Both the position numbers and the translations under genes were made by a program. Shown in pieces: positions 1-7,162 of a DNA stretch of 12,577 nt (the stretch's first letter is position 1; each line of letters begins with the position of its first letter). This DNA comes from Paludibacteraceae bacterium (lineage in GTDB: Bacteria > Bacteroidota > Bacteroidia > Bacteroidales > Paludibacteraceae). The DNA is taken from positions 1 to 12,577 of the forward strand of contig JAGCMZ010000172.1 in the NCBI GenBank assembly GCA_017646225.1, written 5' to 3'. Below the pieces are notes generated by a model that worked only from the letters and a program-made list of their open reading frames with translations, searched no databases and was not told the origin of the DNA.

Positions 1-60
1 ACTGCCGATAATCAATTTGCCATTTGGGGCGTGGTAACCTACGTGATTAAGAAGATGTAG
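1..60 (+). CDS. umuD: UmuD, 3' end only (partial)
   Basis: Reading from base 1, 19 codons run to a TAG at 58-60 and end in FAIWGVVTYVIKKM. This matches the conserved C-terminal strand of UmuD/LexA-type S24 peptidases (GVVTxVI). UmuD is the SOS protein whose self-cleaved form is the accessory subunit of DNA polymerase V. The catalytic Ser/Lys lie outside the window, so self-cleavage cannot be judged. The stop is 3 nt before the umuC ATG, the usual umuDC operon arrangement, and this supports the identification. Any LexA-type operator would be upstream of the window. Confidence 0.85.
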   Translation, partial: TADNQFAIWGVVTYVIKKM

Positions 61-63
61 TTT

Positions 64-1329
64 ATGTTCGCTCTTGCCGATTGTAATAACTTTTTTGTAT
101 CGTGCGAAAGGGTTTTTAGACCCGATTTAAACGGCAAACCCGTTATTGTGCTCTCTAATAACGATGGGTGTGCTGTGGCGCGTAGCAACGAGGCCAAAGC
201 ATTGGGCATTAAAATGGGCGACCCTTTGTTTAAGATACGCCATTTGGTGCAAAAACACGGTGTGACGGTCTTTTCGGGCAATATGGCGCTCTATGGCGAT
301 ATGTCTAGGCGGGTGCGTTTAACCTTGCAAGAGTTCTCGCCCATGGTAGAGGTGTATTCCATCGACGAGGCTTTTTTGGATTTGCGAGGTCTGCTCATAG
401 ACGATTACGATGCCTATGCCAAAGAAATTTCGGCACGATGCTATCGGTATACTTCTATTCCTGTTTCGGTGGGTGTTGCACCAACCAAAACCTTGGCCAA
501 AATAGCCTCTAAACTGTGTAAACAATATCCTAAATTAAAGGGTGGGTGTTACATGCACCGCCCCGAGGACATCGAGAAAGTGTTGCGCAAATTTCCTATT
601 GGCGATGTGTGGGGAATTGGTAGGCAATCGACTCAAAAATTGCTACAGATAGGGGTGGGCACCGCTTATGCTTTTACGCAATTAGCAGAGAGCAAGGTGC
701 GACAGCTGATGGGTATAAACGGCGTGCGTGTGTGGTTGGAATTGAGGGGTATACCAGCGGTATCGTTCGAAGAAACGCCCGAGGTGCGCAAATCCATCTG
801 CGTATCGCGCAGTTTTGCTACGGAGTTGTACGATTGCGATGCGTTGAGCGAGCAAGTGGCTAATTTTGCCTTAAAGGGAGCCGAAAAGTTGCGTAAGCAA
901 GGTTCACTTTGTGCCGAGATGACGGTTTTTGCCTATACCAACCGCTTTAAAGACGATGCCCCTCAAACCATGGGTAGTAATTTGGTTTGTTTTACCACGC
1001 CCAGTAATGATCAGCGCACGCTAGTGGCGGCAGCGGTTCATGCTACCAAAGAGTTGTTTTGCACGGGCTATGGGTATAAAAAGGCAGGCGTAGTTTTTAA
1101 TAAGCTGCAAGATGCATCGCATACCATGTATTCGTTGTTCGATGATGCCGAAGAACGTCAAAAACAGCAACGTTTGTCGGTGGCGATGGATGCCATTCGA
1201 AATACCTACGGCAAGCACGCCCTAACCATCGCATCGCAAGGAACTACAGAAGAATATTCCCTTTCTGAAAATCAGTCTCCGCATTACACTACATTGTGGA
1301 GCGACTTGCCAAAAGTAAGTGTTAAATAA
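64..1329 (+). CDS. umuC: UmuC, Y-family DNA polymerase V catalytic subunit
   Basis: This is the catalytic subunit of the translesion polymerase UmuD'2C, which copies past damaged bases with low fidelity during the SOS response. At 421 aa it is about the length of E. coli UmuC. The palm carboxylates are visible: D6 in the N-terminal ALADCNNFF motif, and D101/E102 in YSIDEAFLDL (98-107). The steric-gate position is F11, where E. coli UmuC has Tyr. The fingers motif SNNDGCAVARSNEAKALG is at 31-48. The thumb helix-hairpin-helix GIGRQSTQKL is near 185-194, and the little-finger domain is roughly 240-350. TMYSLF (354-359) sits where E. coli UmuC carries its beta-clamp-binding motif. The tail (about 365-421) is a DUF4113 region with SPHYTTLWSDLP. 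It follows umuD by 3 nt and appears intact. Confidence 0.96.
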   Translation: MFALADCNNFFVSCERVFRPDLNGKPVIVLSNNDGCAVARSNEAKALGIKMGDPLFKIRHLVQKHGVTVFSGNMALYGDMSRRVRLTLQEFSPMVEVYSIDEAFLDLRGLLIDDYDAYAKEISARCYRYTSIPVSVGVAPTKTLAKIASKLCKQYPKLKGGCYMHRPEDIEKVLRKFPIGDVWGIGRQSTQKLLQIGVGTAYAFTQLAESKVRQLMGINGVRVWLELRGIPAVSFEETPEVRKSICVSRSFATELYDCDALSEQVANFALKGAEKLRKQGSLCAEMTVFAYTNRFKDDAPQTMGSNLVCFTTPSNDQRTLVAAAVHATKELFCTGYGYKKAGVVFNKLQDASHTMYSLFDDAEERQKQQRLSVAMDAIRNTYGKHALTIASQGTTEEYSLSENQSPHYTTLWSDLPKVSVK

Positions 1330-1333
1330 TCGT

Positions 1334-3865
1334 TTAGAACGTAAAGCTAAGCGATACACGAACACCGTTTGCGCATACATTGGGACGATCTAAGTAGTTG
1401 ATACGTCTTACGTAGTCTACACGCAATACACGTAAAATGTTGTCGATACCCACGCTAAATTCCATGTAAGGTTCGTACAAACGAGCAGGGTCAAATGTAC
1501 CAGTTCCAGTAGGGAATTTAAGCAATGTATTGTCGAATGCAGGGTTGTTCTTATCTGACAAGTACCCCCAATAGCATTTAAAGCCAAACACCTCGCGCAA
1601 TTGCAATTTCTTAACCCCTGGAATGAGGTTGAACAAAAGGCCGTTGGTAGAGATGCCAAGGTCGATGGATGCATATTGGTCGCAAACAAATTCCAATGGG
1701 TTGACTTGGCTGAACGATTCGGCCATAACCGTATAAGAGGTGTTCGCGTTGGGGCTAAACAAGTAGGGGTATGCTACGTTTCCAGTCCAAATTTTACCTG
1801 CTTTTAGGGTAAGGTCGATACGACCAAATGCCGATATAAAATAGCGTTGGCTGTATTTTAGTTCGGTGGTTTGGTAACCGTAGTTGGTACCCAAAATGTC
1901 TTTGAAACTAGCTCTGTGGGTTAGCTCAAATACAGGGTGGGGGTTCTTTAAGTTGAAACGGTAAATACGACCTTGTACAAACTTTTCTTTAGGAGCGTAA
2001 CGCAAGGTAACACCCACTTCGTTGTTCATTAGGTGGTCAAATGTATTTCCGGTTCCTACTTCGGTAAAGCGGATACTATCGGTAGGCAATTGGGTTTCCG
2101 ATTTAATCCATGGATTTACCGAGAAACCACTCATATCCTCGTAGGTGTACTGCATTTTTAGCTGTTTGTAGTACATCATGTTATAGATAGCCATACGTTT
2201 AATAGAGTATGCCCAGTTGTCGGTAGGAGAACCTACTGGATTTTCACCCAAGGTACGGATATCGTCTGTATAATTGATGGCAATAGAGTTGACGGGATAC
2301 TCGCGTGCGTGGTAACTTTTTTGGTTAAATGAGTATTCAAAATCCAAACCGTATTTCATTCTATGGTCGTGGAAACCGTATGCCATGTAACCTTTAGCAA
2401 AGAAATTAGGCGATAGGTTAGCAGTGGTTTCGCCACCAACACGCAAACGGAAACCTTCTATGGTGCTACCACTAAACATGGTGTAAATAGGACCTACGTC
2501 AAAATAGCTGGGATCGCCAGTACGCAAATAACCTTTGATAAGCAATTCGCCAATAAACAATACACCTTTAACAAAGGGGTTATTTTGGAGTTTGTCGAGT
2601 GTGGTGCTTACTTGATTTTGCGCCAATTGTACACTGTCCGTTCTATAGGCCTGCCAGTGCGTACTGTCTTGCTTTTTGGCGTCTTTTAGCACCATTTCGG
2701 TACCTGCGAAACTTTTCAATATAGAGTCGTTGGGTACGTTGAATTGGTAATCTTTAAAGGTACGGTTACGTTGGGCGTAAAAACCTTTGGTACCTTTTAC
2801 CAAGTAGAATTCGGCAGTAAGTTGGTCGTCTTGCAATTCCATAATGCCTTCATCGTTCATTTTGAACGATTGTTCCAAGTGGAAACCATCCAAATAGTTG
2901 ATGTTGGTATTTTTAGGAATATCAATGCTAACGTGTTTAATGGCTAGGGTAGAGTCGTCTACGGTAATGTGACCCATAAAGCCAAAGAACGACGAGTTGA
3001 AGGGGGTAAAGCCTAGGTTGATGTATTTTTCGCCATCAATAGAAACGGTATCTTTGATAAAGAATTTGTAAAAATCGGTGGCAATGGGCGATAAAGGGCC
3101 CACAAAAGGTTTAAAGGCGATGTTGATATTGCTGTTGTAAATATCAATGTCTTTAAACATTTCGTCCATGTAGGTGGTTAGCCAGCCTTCTGCAAATAGT
3201 TGGTCGTCGATACCTTTTTCTTGTCTACCGGTTACAATTTGTTTCTTGGTGGTAGGCGATTTGCGGTAGTATTGTTGCATGGTTTTTTCTTTCAAAGAAA
3301 CCATTAATACTTTTTTACCACTGATAATAGAAGTGTCTGATTGGCTAACGATTTCGCTCAAACCTAAATTGCTGGTGGCTTTTCCTTCTTTAATATCGGT
3401 AATACCCAACAATAATTTTTCGTAGGTGTCGCGTTGGTAATAGTTAGCATTTTCGATGCGGTTGTCGTTTTTTTGTGCCAAGATACGTTTGGCCAAATCG
3501 ACAGCAGGGTTATTCTTTTTGGAATAGCTGTTTTTGGTAGTTACTTGAACTTCTTTAAGCTGGTAATCGGTGGGAACCAATTTGACATTCATGTGTCTAT
3601 TGACATACCTGCTTAGCGCATAGGTTTTGGTTTTGTAGCCCAAGAAGGTAAACTCAAGTTTATCGGTTTCTTCTGCGTTGATACTAAAGTTCCCGTCTAG
3701 GTCTGTTTCGTCGCCATACATGGTATTAGCAATACGAATAGAAATAAAGGGAAGTGTCTCGCCAGTGATGGAGTCGGTTACGGTTCCTGTGAAAGTCATT
3801 GCCCATGCAGATGTGCTTCCAAGGAAACAAAGAAGAAGGATGATGTAGGGTTTCAAAGTTTTCAA
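1334..3865 (-). CDS. DUF5686 / carboxypeptidase-regulatory-like outer-membrane barrel protein
   Basis: This 843-aa protein has a Sec signal peptide (about residues 1-22, ending SAWA). A carboxypeptidase-regulatory-like beta-sandwich follows at roughly 24-100 (FTGTVTDSITGETLPF, then LDGNFSI and FLGYKT). The rest is a long region typical of the DUF5686 family and rich in alternating aromatic strands. It ends in VSLSFTF; a terminal Phe is typical of outer-membrane beta-barrels. The family is widespread in Bacteroidota, has a TonB-receptor-like N-terminal plug-type domain, and has no established function. The start is TTG (3863-3865): an in-frame TAA lies five codons upstream, and the next Met (M23) would delete the signal peptide, so TTG is the only sensible start. 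A perfect -7 box lies about 28 bp upstream. The stop is 4 bp from the umuC stop, with the two genes convergent. Confidence 0.88.
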   Translation of the reverse strand: MKTLKPYIILLLCFLGSTSAWAMTFTGTVTDSITGETLPFISIRIANTMYGDETDLDGNFSINAEETDKLEFTFLGYKTKTYALSRYVNRHMNVKLVPTDYQLKEVQVTTKNSYSKKNNPAVDLAKRILAQKNDNRIENANYYQRDTYEKLLLGITDIKEGKATSNLGLSEIVSQSDTSIISGKKVLMVSLKEKTMQQYYRKSPTTKKQIVTGRQEKGIDDQLFAEGWLTTYMDEMFKDIDIYNSNINIAFKPFVGPLSPIATDFYKFFIKDTVSIDGEKYINLGFTPFNSSFFGFMGHITVDDSTLAIKHVSIDIPKNTNINYLDGFHLEQSFKMNDEGIMELQDDQLTAEFYLVKGTKGFYAQRNRTFKDYQFNVPNDSILKSFAGTEMVLKDAKKQDSTHWQAYRTDSVQLAQNQVSTTLDKLQNNPFVKGVLFIGELLIKGYLRTGDPSYFDVGPIYTMFSGSTIEGFRLRVGGETTANLSPNFFAKGYMAYGFHDHRMKYGLDFEYSFNQKSYHAREYPVNSIAINYTDDIRTLGENPVGSPTDNWAYSIKRMAIYNMMYYKQLKMQYTYEDMSGFSVNPWIKSETQLPTDSIRFTEVGTGNTFDHLMNNEVGVTLRYAPKEKFVQGRIYRFNLKNPHPVFELTHRASFKDILGTNYGYQTTELKYSQRYFISAFGRIDLTLKAGKIWTGNVAYPYLFSPNANTSYTVMAESFSQVNPLEFVCDQYASIDLGISTNGLLFNLIPGVKKLQLREVFGFKCYWGYLSDKNNPAFDNTLLKFPTGTGTFDPARLYEPYMEFSVGIDNILRVLRVDYVRRINYLDRPNVCANGVRVSLSFTF

Positions 3866-3892
3866 TTTTCTTGTCGCTTAAAAAAATCGATG

Positions 3893-3921
3893 CAAAGTTA
3901 CTAAAAGTTAGGTGCTTACAA
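3893..3921 (-). promoter_or_regulatory. Bacteroidetes-type promoter for the DUF5686 gene
   Basis: On the minus strand TAACTTTG (3900-3893) is a perfect TAnnTTTG -7 box. It is preceded by TTG (3921-3919) with an 18-nt spacer, close to the usual -33/-7 spacing. The predicted leader before the TTG start is only about 20 nt. Confidence 0.65.
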
Positions 3922-4006
3922 TCATTCGTACCTTAAAAAATGCTTATTTAACGTTTTTGTGTAATTTTTCGTTACAGAGGTGTTACATCTTATTGTGTGA
4001 ATTCGG

Positions 4007-4014
4007 TATATTTG
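4007..4014 (+). promoter_or_regulatory. Bacteroidetes -7 box for the TonB-domain gene
   Basis: TATATTTG matches TAnnTTTG exactly and lies about 30 bp before the ATG at 4044. The -33 region (around 3982-3986, GTTAC) is a poor match to TTTG, so the promoter may be weak or activator-dependent. It fires away from the DUF5686 promoter, and the 178-bp gap between the two genes is a divergent control region. Confidence 0.55.
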
Positions 4015-4043
4015 CACTAATAACCATTTAAAATTTATACGGT

Positions 4044-4400
4044 ATGAAGAAATTATTTTTGTTGGCTGCGTTTGTATTGGCTAGCGTGGTTGCTTTGGCG
4101 GCAAATGATGGACCTCCTCGTTATCCAGGCGGACAATCAGCTATGAATGAGTATCTTATAACCAATACTAAATATCCTGCAGATGCGAAAGCAGAGGGAG
4201 TTGAGGGTAGGGTAGTTTGTTCGTTTGTAGTGGATGAGGATGGAAATGTTGTTGAAGTAAAGGTGGTACGTTCTGCACATCCTAGTTTGGACGCAGAAGC
4301 GGTGCGTGTTATTTCTAGCATGCCCAAATGGCAACCCGGTACAAAGGACGGGAAACCTGTTCGTGTAAGACTATCAATGCCTCTTACTTTTAAATTGTAA
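4044..4400 (+). CDS. Small secreted protein consisting of a TonB C-terminal domain
   Basis: The protein is 118 aa. A Sec signal peptide (MKKLFLLAAFVLASVVALA) has a likely cleavage site after residue 19. Almost everything else (about 33-118) is a TonB C-terminal domain, with YPADAKAEGVEGRVVCSF at 44-61, VDEDGNVVEVKVVRSAHPSL at 63-82, MPKWQPG at 93-99, and the final PLTFKL strand. In full-length TonB this domain contacts the TonB box of outer-membrane receptors. Here the proline-rich spacer is absent and the N-terminus looks like a cleavable signal rather than a permanent anchor, so ExbB/ExbD coupling is unlikely as drawn. Such short TonB-domain proteins occur widely in Bacteroidota with unknown roles. 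An uncleaved signal acting as an anchor is the alternative. It has its own promoter and terminator, so it is probably monocistronic. Confidence 0.88.
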   Translation: MKKLFLLAAFVLASVVALAANDGPPRYPGGQSAMNEYLITNTKYPADAKAEGVEGRVVCSFVVDEDGNVVEVKVVRSAHPSLDAEAVRVISSMPKWQPGTKDGKPVRVRLSMPLTFKL

Positions 4401-4425
4401 CAGAGCGTACATAATTTGTAGTATG

Positions 4426-4463
4426 CCTCAACTTCTCGGATACGATGGGTTGAGGTTTTTTTT
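4426..4463 (+). terminator. Rho-independent terminator after the TonB-domain gene
   Basis: A perfect 7-bp stem, CCTCAAC (4426-4432) with GTTGAGG (4449-4455), has a 16-nt loop and is followed directly by eight Ts (4456-4463). It lies 25 nt after the stop codon and just before the pfp promoter, so it insulates pfp. Confidence 0.88.
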
Positions 4464-4479
4464 GTTTCTGAACGGTGTG

Positions 4480-4511
4480 TTTGTAAAATAGCAGATTTTA
4501 TTGTAAATTTG
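4480..4511 (+). promoter_or_regulatory. Strong Bacteroidetes-type promoter for pfp
   Basis: TTTG (4480-4483), a 20-nt spacer, then TAAATTTG (4504-4511): both elements of the Bacteroidetes housekeeping promoter are perfect and correctly spaced. The start codon at 4545 is 33 nt downstream. The leader is AT-rich with no Shine-Dalgarno sequence. Confidence 0.82.
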
Positions 4512-4544
4512 TAGCCGTTTGATAATTCATTTAAATTTATTGAT

Positions 4545-6155
4545 ATGACTAAAAGTGCATTGCAAATTGCCAGAGCTGCTTATCAACCTAAATTGCCTAA
4601 AGCATTAAGAGGTGCAGTTGCTGTGAAAGAAGGCGAAGCTACTCAATCGGTAGCCGACCAAGAAGCCATCAAAAACTTGTTCCCTAACACTTATGGTATG
4701 CCCGTTATTACTTTCGAAGACGGCGTGGCAACCGAACTTCCTGCTATCAATGTAGGTGTTATTTTGTCGGGTGGTCAAGCTCCTGGTGGACACAACGTAA
4801 TTTCTGGTTTGTTCGACGGTTTAAAATCGCTTAACGCAGACAGCAAACTTTATGGTTTCCTAGGTGGTCCTAGCGGTTTGATCGATCACAAATACATCGA
4901 ACTTACTGCAGAAATCGTAGACGAATACCGTAACACCGGTGGTTTCGACATCATTGGTTCGGGTCGTACCAAACTAGAAGAAACAGCACAATTCGACAAA
5001 GGTATCGAAATCTGCAAACAATTGGGTATTAACGCATTGGTAATTATTGGTGGTGACGACTCTAACACCAACGCTTGCGTGTTGGCAGAGTACTACTTGC
5101 AAAAAAATACCGGTATCCAAGTAATTGGTTGTCCTAAAACCATCGATGGTGACCTTAAAAACAACATGATTGAAACCTCATTTGGTTTTGACACTGCTTG
5201 TAAAGTATACTCTGAAGTTATCGGTAACATTATGCGTGACGCTAACTCAGCTAAAAAATACTGGCACTTTATTAAATTGATGGGTCGTTCGGCTTCTCAC
5301 ATCGCATTGGAATGCGGTTTGCAAACCCAACCTAACATTTGTATCGTTTCTGAAGAAGTAGAAGCTAAACAAATGACTTTGGGCGACATCGTTAACAACA
5401 TTGCTGAAACCGTAGCTGCTCGTGCTGCAGAAGGCAATAACTTTGGTGTTATCTTGATTCCAGAAGGTTTGATCGAGTTCATCCCTGAAATGAAAGTGTT
5501 GATTGCTGAATTGAACGACCTTTTGGCGCACGAAAGCGACGTACAAAAAGCGCTTCAAGGCCTAACCGCTACCAGCGCTGCTGTTTACGCATCGCTTCCT
5601 GAAGCTATCGCTAAACAATTGACCTTGGATCGCGACCCACACGGTAACGTTCAAGTATCGCTTATCGAAACCGAAAAACTATTGATCGAGATGGTTAAAA
5701 CCCGCCTAGCAGCTATGAAAGCTGAAGGTAAATTTGTAGGTAAATTTGCTGGCTTGGGTCACTTCTTCGGTTACGAAGGCCGCTGCGCTGCTCCTTCTAA
5801 CTTTGACGCTGACTACTGCTACTCGTTAGGTTTCAACGCTGCTAAACTAATTGGCGCTGGCAAAACCGGTTATATGTCGCTTATCCGCAATACTACTGCT
5901 CCTGCAGAACAATGGATTGCTGGTGGTGTTCCTGTTACCATGATGATGAACATGGAACGTCGTCACGGCGAAATGAAACCAGTTATTCGCAAAGCGTTGG
6001 TTGAACTAGACGGTGCACCTTTCAAAAAATTGGTAGAAAACCGTGCTACTTGGGCTAAAGAAACCGCTTACGTATATCCTGGTCCTATTCAATACTTTGG
6101 TCCTTCTGAAGTTTGCGATCAGCCTACCAAGACTCTTCAACTAGAACAACAATAA
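4545..6155 (+). CDS. pfp: Pyrophosphate-dependent 6-phosphofructokinase (long, plant-like type)
   Basis: This cytoplasmic enzyme reversibly phosphorylates fructose 6-phosphate with PPi instead of ATP, and can work in glycolysis or gluconeogenesis. At 536 aa it belongs to the long PFP class. The phosphate-binding GGQAPGG is at 76-82. The GGDDS motif (169-173) has Asp172 where ATP enzymes have Gly. In PKTIDGD (197-203), Lys198 is the second PPi determinant and Asp201 the expected catalytic base. MGR (246-248), within [23 protein letters not shown] (306-308) and GYEGR (409-413) bind the sugar phosphate. The MGR-ASH-ALEC region resembles plant PFP. The gene is monocistronic, with a perfect promoter and a strong terminator. 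Its codon use is dominated by GGT, AAC, AAA, CGT and TTC, unlike umuC nearby, which fits high expression. Nothing appears truncated. Confidence 0.96.
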   Translation: MTKSALQIARAAYQPKLPKALRGAVAVKEGEATQSVADQEAIKNLFPNTYGMPVITFEDGVATELPAINVGVILSGGQAPGGHNVISGLFDGLKSLNADSKLYGFLGGPSGLIDHKYIELTAEIVDEYRNTGGFDIIGSGRTKLEETAQFDKGIEICKQLGINALVIIGGDDSNTNACVLAEYYLQKNTGIQVIGCPKTIDGDLKNNMIETSFGFDTACKVYSEVIGNIMRDANSAKKYWHFIKLMGRSASHIALECGLQTQPNICIVSEEVEAKQMTLGDIVNNIAETVAARAAEGNNFGVILIPEGLIEFIPEMKVLIAELNDLLAHESDVQKALQGLTATSAAVYASLPEAIAKQLTLDRDPHGNVQVSLIETEKLLIEMVKTRLAAMKAEGKFVGKFAGLGHFFGYEGRCAAPSNFDADYCYSLGFNAAKLIGAGKTGYMSLIRNTTAPAEQWIAGGVPVTMMMNMERRHGEMKPVIRKALVELDGAPFKKLVENRATWAKETAYVYPGPIQYFGPSEVCDQPTKTLQLEQQ

Positions 6156-6160
6156 AAGTT

Positions 6161-6267
6161 TTTTTAAGGGTGATTTTGTCGTCATTGCTCATGCTCACAA
6201 TCCTCATTTACGCTAAGTAAACTCCGGTTGTTCGCATTTCGCATTCCTAAAACTCCCTCCTTAAAAA
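6161..6267. repeat. Long imperfect palindrome in the pfp 3' region
   Basis: The outer arms TTTTTAAGG (6161-6169) and CCTTAAAAA (6259-6267) are perfect inverted repeats 89 bp apart. Inside, further arms nest: an ATGC/GCAT-like pair, ACAA/TTGT, CC/GG, and a core of TTTAC-GCTAA-GTAAA. The whole could fold into one long interrupted hairpin in RNA or DNA. It begins 5 nt after the pfp stop and lies before the terminator, so it would be in the pfp 3' UTR. The layout resembles dispersed palindromic intergenic elements of the REP/BIME kind. Copy number cannot be tested from this window. Confidence 0.6.
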
Positions 6268-6292
6268 TTCCTTTTATAAAATATGAATTGAT

Positions 6293-6324
6293 AAAAAGAG
6301 CACCCTGCGGGGTGCTCTTTTTTT
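6293..6324 (+). terminator. Strong Rho-independent terminator of pfp
   Basis: A perfect 13-bp stem, AAAAAGAGCACCC (6293-6305) with GGGTGCTCTTTTT (6310-6322), encloses a TGCG tetraloop and runs into seven Ts (6318-6324). The A-rich left arm means it could also stop minus-strand transcription that passes the ispF-side terminator. Confidence 0.92.
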
Positions 6325-6335
6325 GTTGATGTGGT

Positions 6336-6367
6336 GGTGATGCGGTGATGCGTTTAGTCGTTTAGTC
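6336..6367. repeat. Two adjacent tandem 8-bp duplications
   Basis: GGTGATGC occurs twice head to tail (6336-6343, 6344-6351), followed without a gap by GTTTAGTC twice (6352-6359, 6360-6367), and then by a diverged GGTGAGGCGATGC. No gene covers this stretch. It looks like a small minisatellite-type expansion. The gene-free region 6156-6670 otherwise holds only inverted repeats and terminators; the open frames across it have no recognisable protein features. Confidence 0.7.
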
Positions 6368-6425
6368 GGTGAGGCGATGCAAATGCGAGTGCCGTTAGCG
6401 GAGGGCGGAAAGAGATTTATATGTG

Positions 6426-6485
6426 CAAAAACGTTAAGCAAAATGTGTTGTTTGAGCGAAGCGAGTTCACATTTTGTAGTTTTTG
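6426..6485. repeat. Large two-part inverted repeat (possible RNA hairpin)
   Basis: CAAAAAC (6426-6432) pairs with GTTTTTG (6479-6485), and CAAAATGTG (6439-6447) pairs with CACATTTTG (6468-6476). Together they form a 7-bp plus 9-bp stem broken by a small asymmetric internal loop. The 20-nt apex contains GAGCGAAGCGAG. There is no T tract on either side, so it is not a terminator. It sits between the two real terminators and may be a dispersed element or a relic. Confidence 0.5.
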
Positions 6486-6517
6486 TATGTGTAAATATTC
6501 CATGTTTTTTCTCGTGA

Positions 6518-6589
6518 CTCGGCATAGTCAAGTAAACTTGCCTCTGCTCTCGCTACTTGAAAAAATCCCGACCGGGAGCGTTTGCCGAG
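6518..6589. repeat. Palindromic intergenic element bounded by CTCGGCA/TGCCGAG
   Basis: The boundary arms CTCGGCA (6518-6524) and TGCCGAG (6583-6589) are inverted repeats. They enclose two smaller palindromes: CAAGT-AA-ACTTG (6529-6540) and TCCCG-AC-CGGGA (about 6566-6577). I recall similar CTCGGCATAG...CTTGCCTCTGC-type sequences as common intergenic repeats in Bacteroidales; this is memory, not a search. No coding function is seen. Confidence 0.45.
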
Positions 6590-6611
6590 CATTGCATCGC
6601 CTCAACATGAC

Positions 6612-6647
6612 AAAAAAAATCTCGGTCACTTCTAGGGACCGAGATTT
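6612..6647 (-). terminator. Rho-independent terminator of the FAH-porU-porV-ispF operon
   Basis: Read on the minus strand, an 11-bp perfect stem (6647-6637 with 6627-6617, arms AAATCTCGGTC/GACCGAGATTT) has a 9-nt loop and is followed by eight Ts (A tract 6612-6619 on the plus strand). It begins 23 nt after the ispF stop. Confidence 0.9.
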
Positions 6648-6670
6648 AAAAGTTTAAAAGATTATAATGT

Positions 6671-7153
6671 TTAAGGTAGTTTTTGTATTAGCACCGTGGC
6701 GTAGGCGGCGATGCCTTCTTTGCGTCCTACAAAACCGAGTTTTTCGGTAGTGGTGGCTTTGATGGTTACATCTTCTTCTTCGATGCCCATAACGCCCGCT
6801 AAACAAGCCTGCATGGGTTCGATGTAATCCTTTAGTTTGGGGCGCTCGGCACAAATGGTAGCATCGATGTTGCCAATTTCGTATCCTTTGCTACGTACCA
6901 AGGCTACGGTATCTTTTAGCAAGATTTTACTGTCTATGTTCTTAAACTCGCCTGCGGTATCGGGAAAATGATAGCCAATATCGCGCAAGTGTGCAGCACC
7001 CAACAGCGCATCGCAAATGGCATGAATCAAAACGTCTGCATCGGAATGACCTTGCAATCCCATTTCGTGCGGAATTTGCAATCCGCCTAACCACAGCTCG
7101 CGGTTAGGAACCAAATTGTGCACGTCATACCCAAAACCTACGCGAATTTTCAT
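6671..7153 (-). CDS. ispF: 2-C-methyl-D-erythritol 2,4-cyclodiphosphate synthase
   Basis: IspF converts CDP-methylerythritol 2-phosphate to the cyclic diphosphate with release of CMP. This is a step of the MEP pathway to isoprenoid precursors (quinones and the undecaprenyl carrier). The 160 aa match the usual trimer-forming subunit of about 159 aa. Zinc ligands D10 and H12 are in GFGYDVH, and H44 is in HSDADVLIHAICDALLGAA. The flexible loop H36-S37 is present, followed by DIGYHFPDT (58-66). The nucleotide-side motif IKATTTEKLGF (131-141) includes T135 and E137. The ATG start aligns with the family N-terminus. It is the last gene of the minus-strand operon, 9 bp after porV and just before the terminator, and has no evident functional link to secretion. 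Confidence 0.97.
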   Translation of the reverse strand: MKIRVGFGYDVHNLVPNRELWLGGLQIPHEMGLQGHSDADVLIHAICDALLGAAHLRDIGYHFPDTAGEFKNIDSKILLKDTVALVRSKGYEIGNIDATICAERPKLKDYIEPMQACLAGVMGIEEEDVTIKATTTEKLGFVGRKEGIAAYATVLIQKLP

Positions 7154-7162
7154 GCAATGGAA

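Noticed and set aside
1330..1354. Possible bidirectional terminator between umuC and the DUF5686 gene
   Set aside because: The stem is AT-rich with a wobble pair, has no T tract on either strand, and overlaps coding sequence. Too weak to annotate.
5247..5558. 103-codon minus-strand open frame inside pfp
   Set aside because: It lies wholly within the intact PFP gene, which has all catalytic motifs. The antisense frame shows no recognisable features.
6274..6531. Minus-strand 85-codon open frame over the pfp terminator
   Set aside because: It contains the perfect terminator stem and the tandem 8-bp duplications, and its composition is low-complexity (HHHH, KKRAPRR). Not a credible gene.
6421..6657. 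Plus-strand 78-codon open frame across the pfp-ispF gap
   Set aside because: It runs through two inverted repeats and the minus-strand terminator, has no promoter, and reads like translated repeat (FERSEFTFC-type). No protein features are seen.
6156..6670. CRISPR array or tRNA in the gene-free interval
   Set aside because: Repeats here are only two copies of 8 bp or single inverted pairs, with no regular spacers. No cloverleaf or CCA end could be made out.
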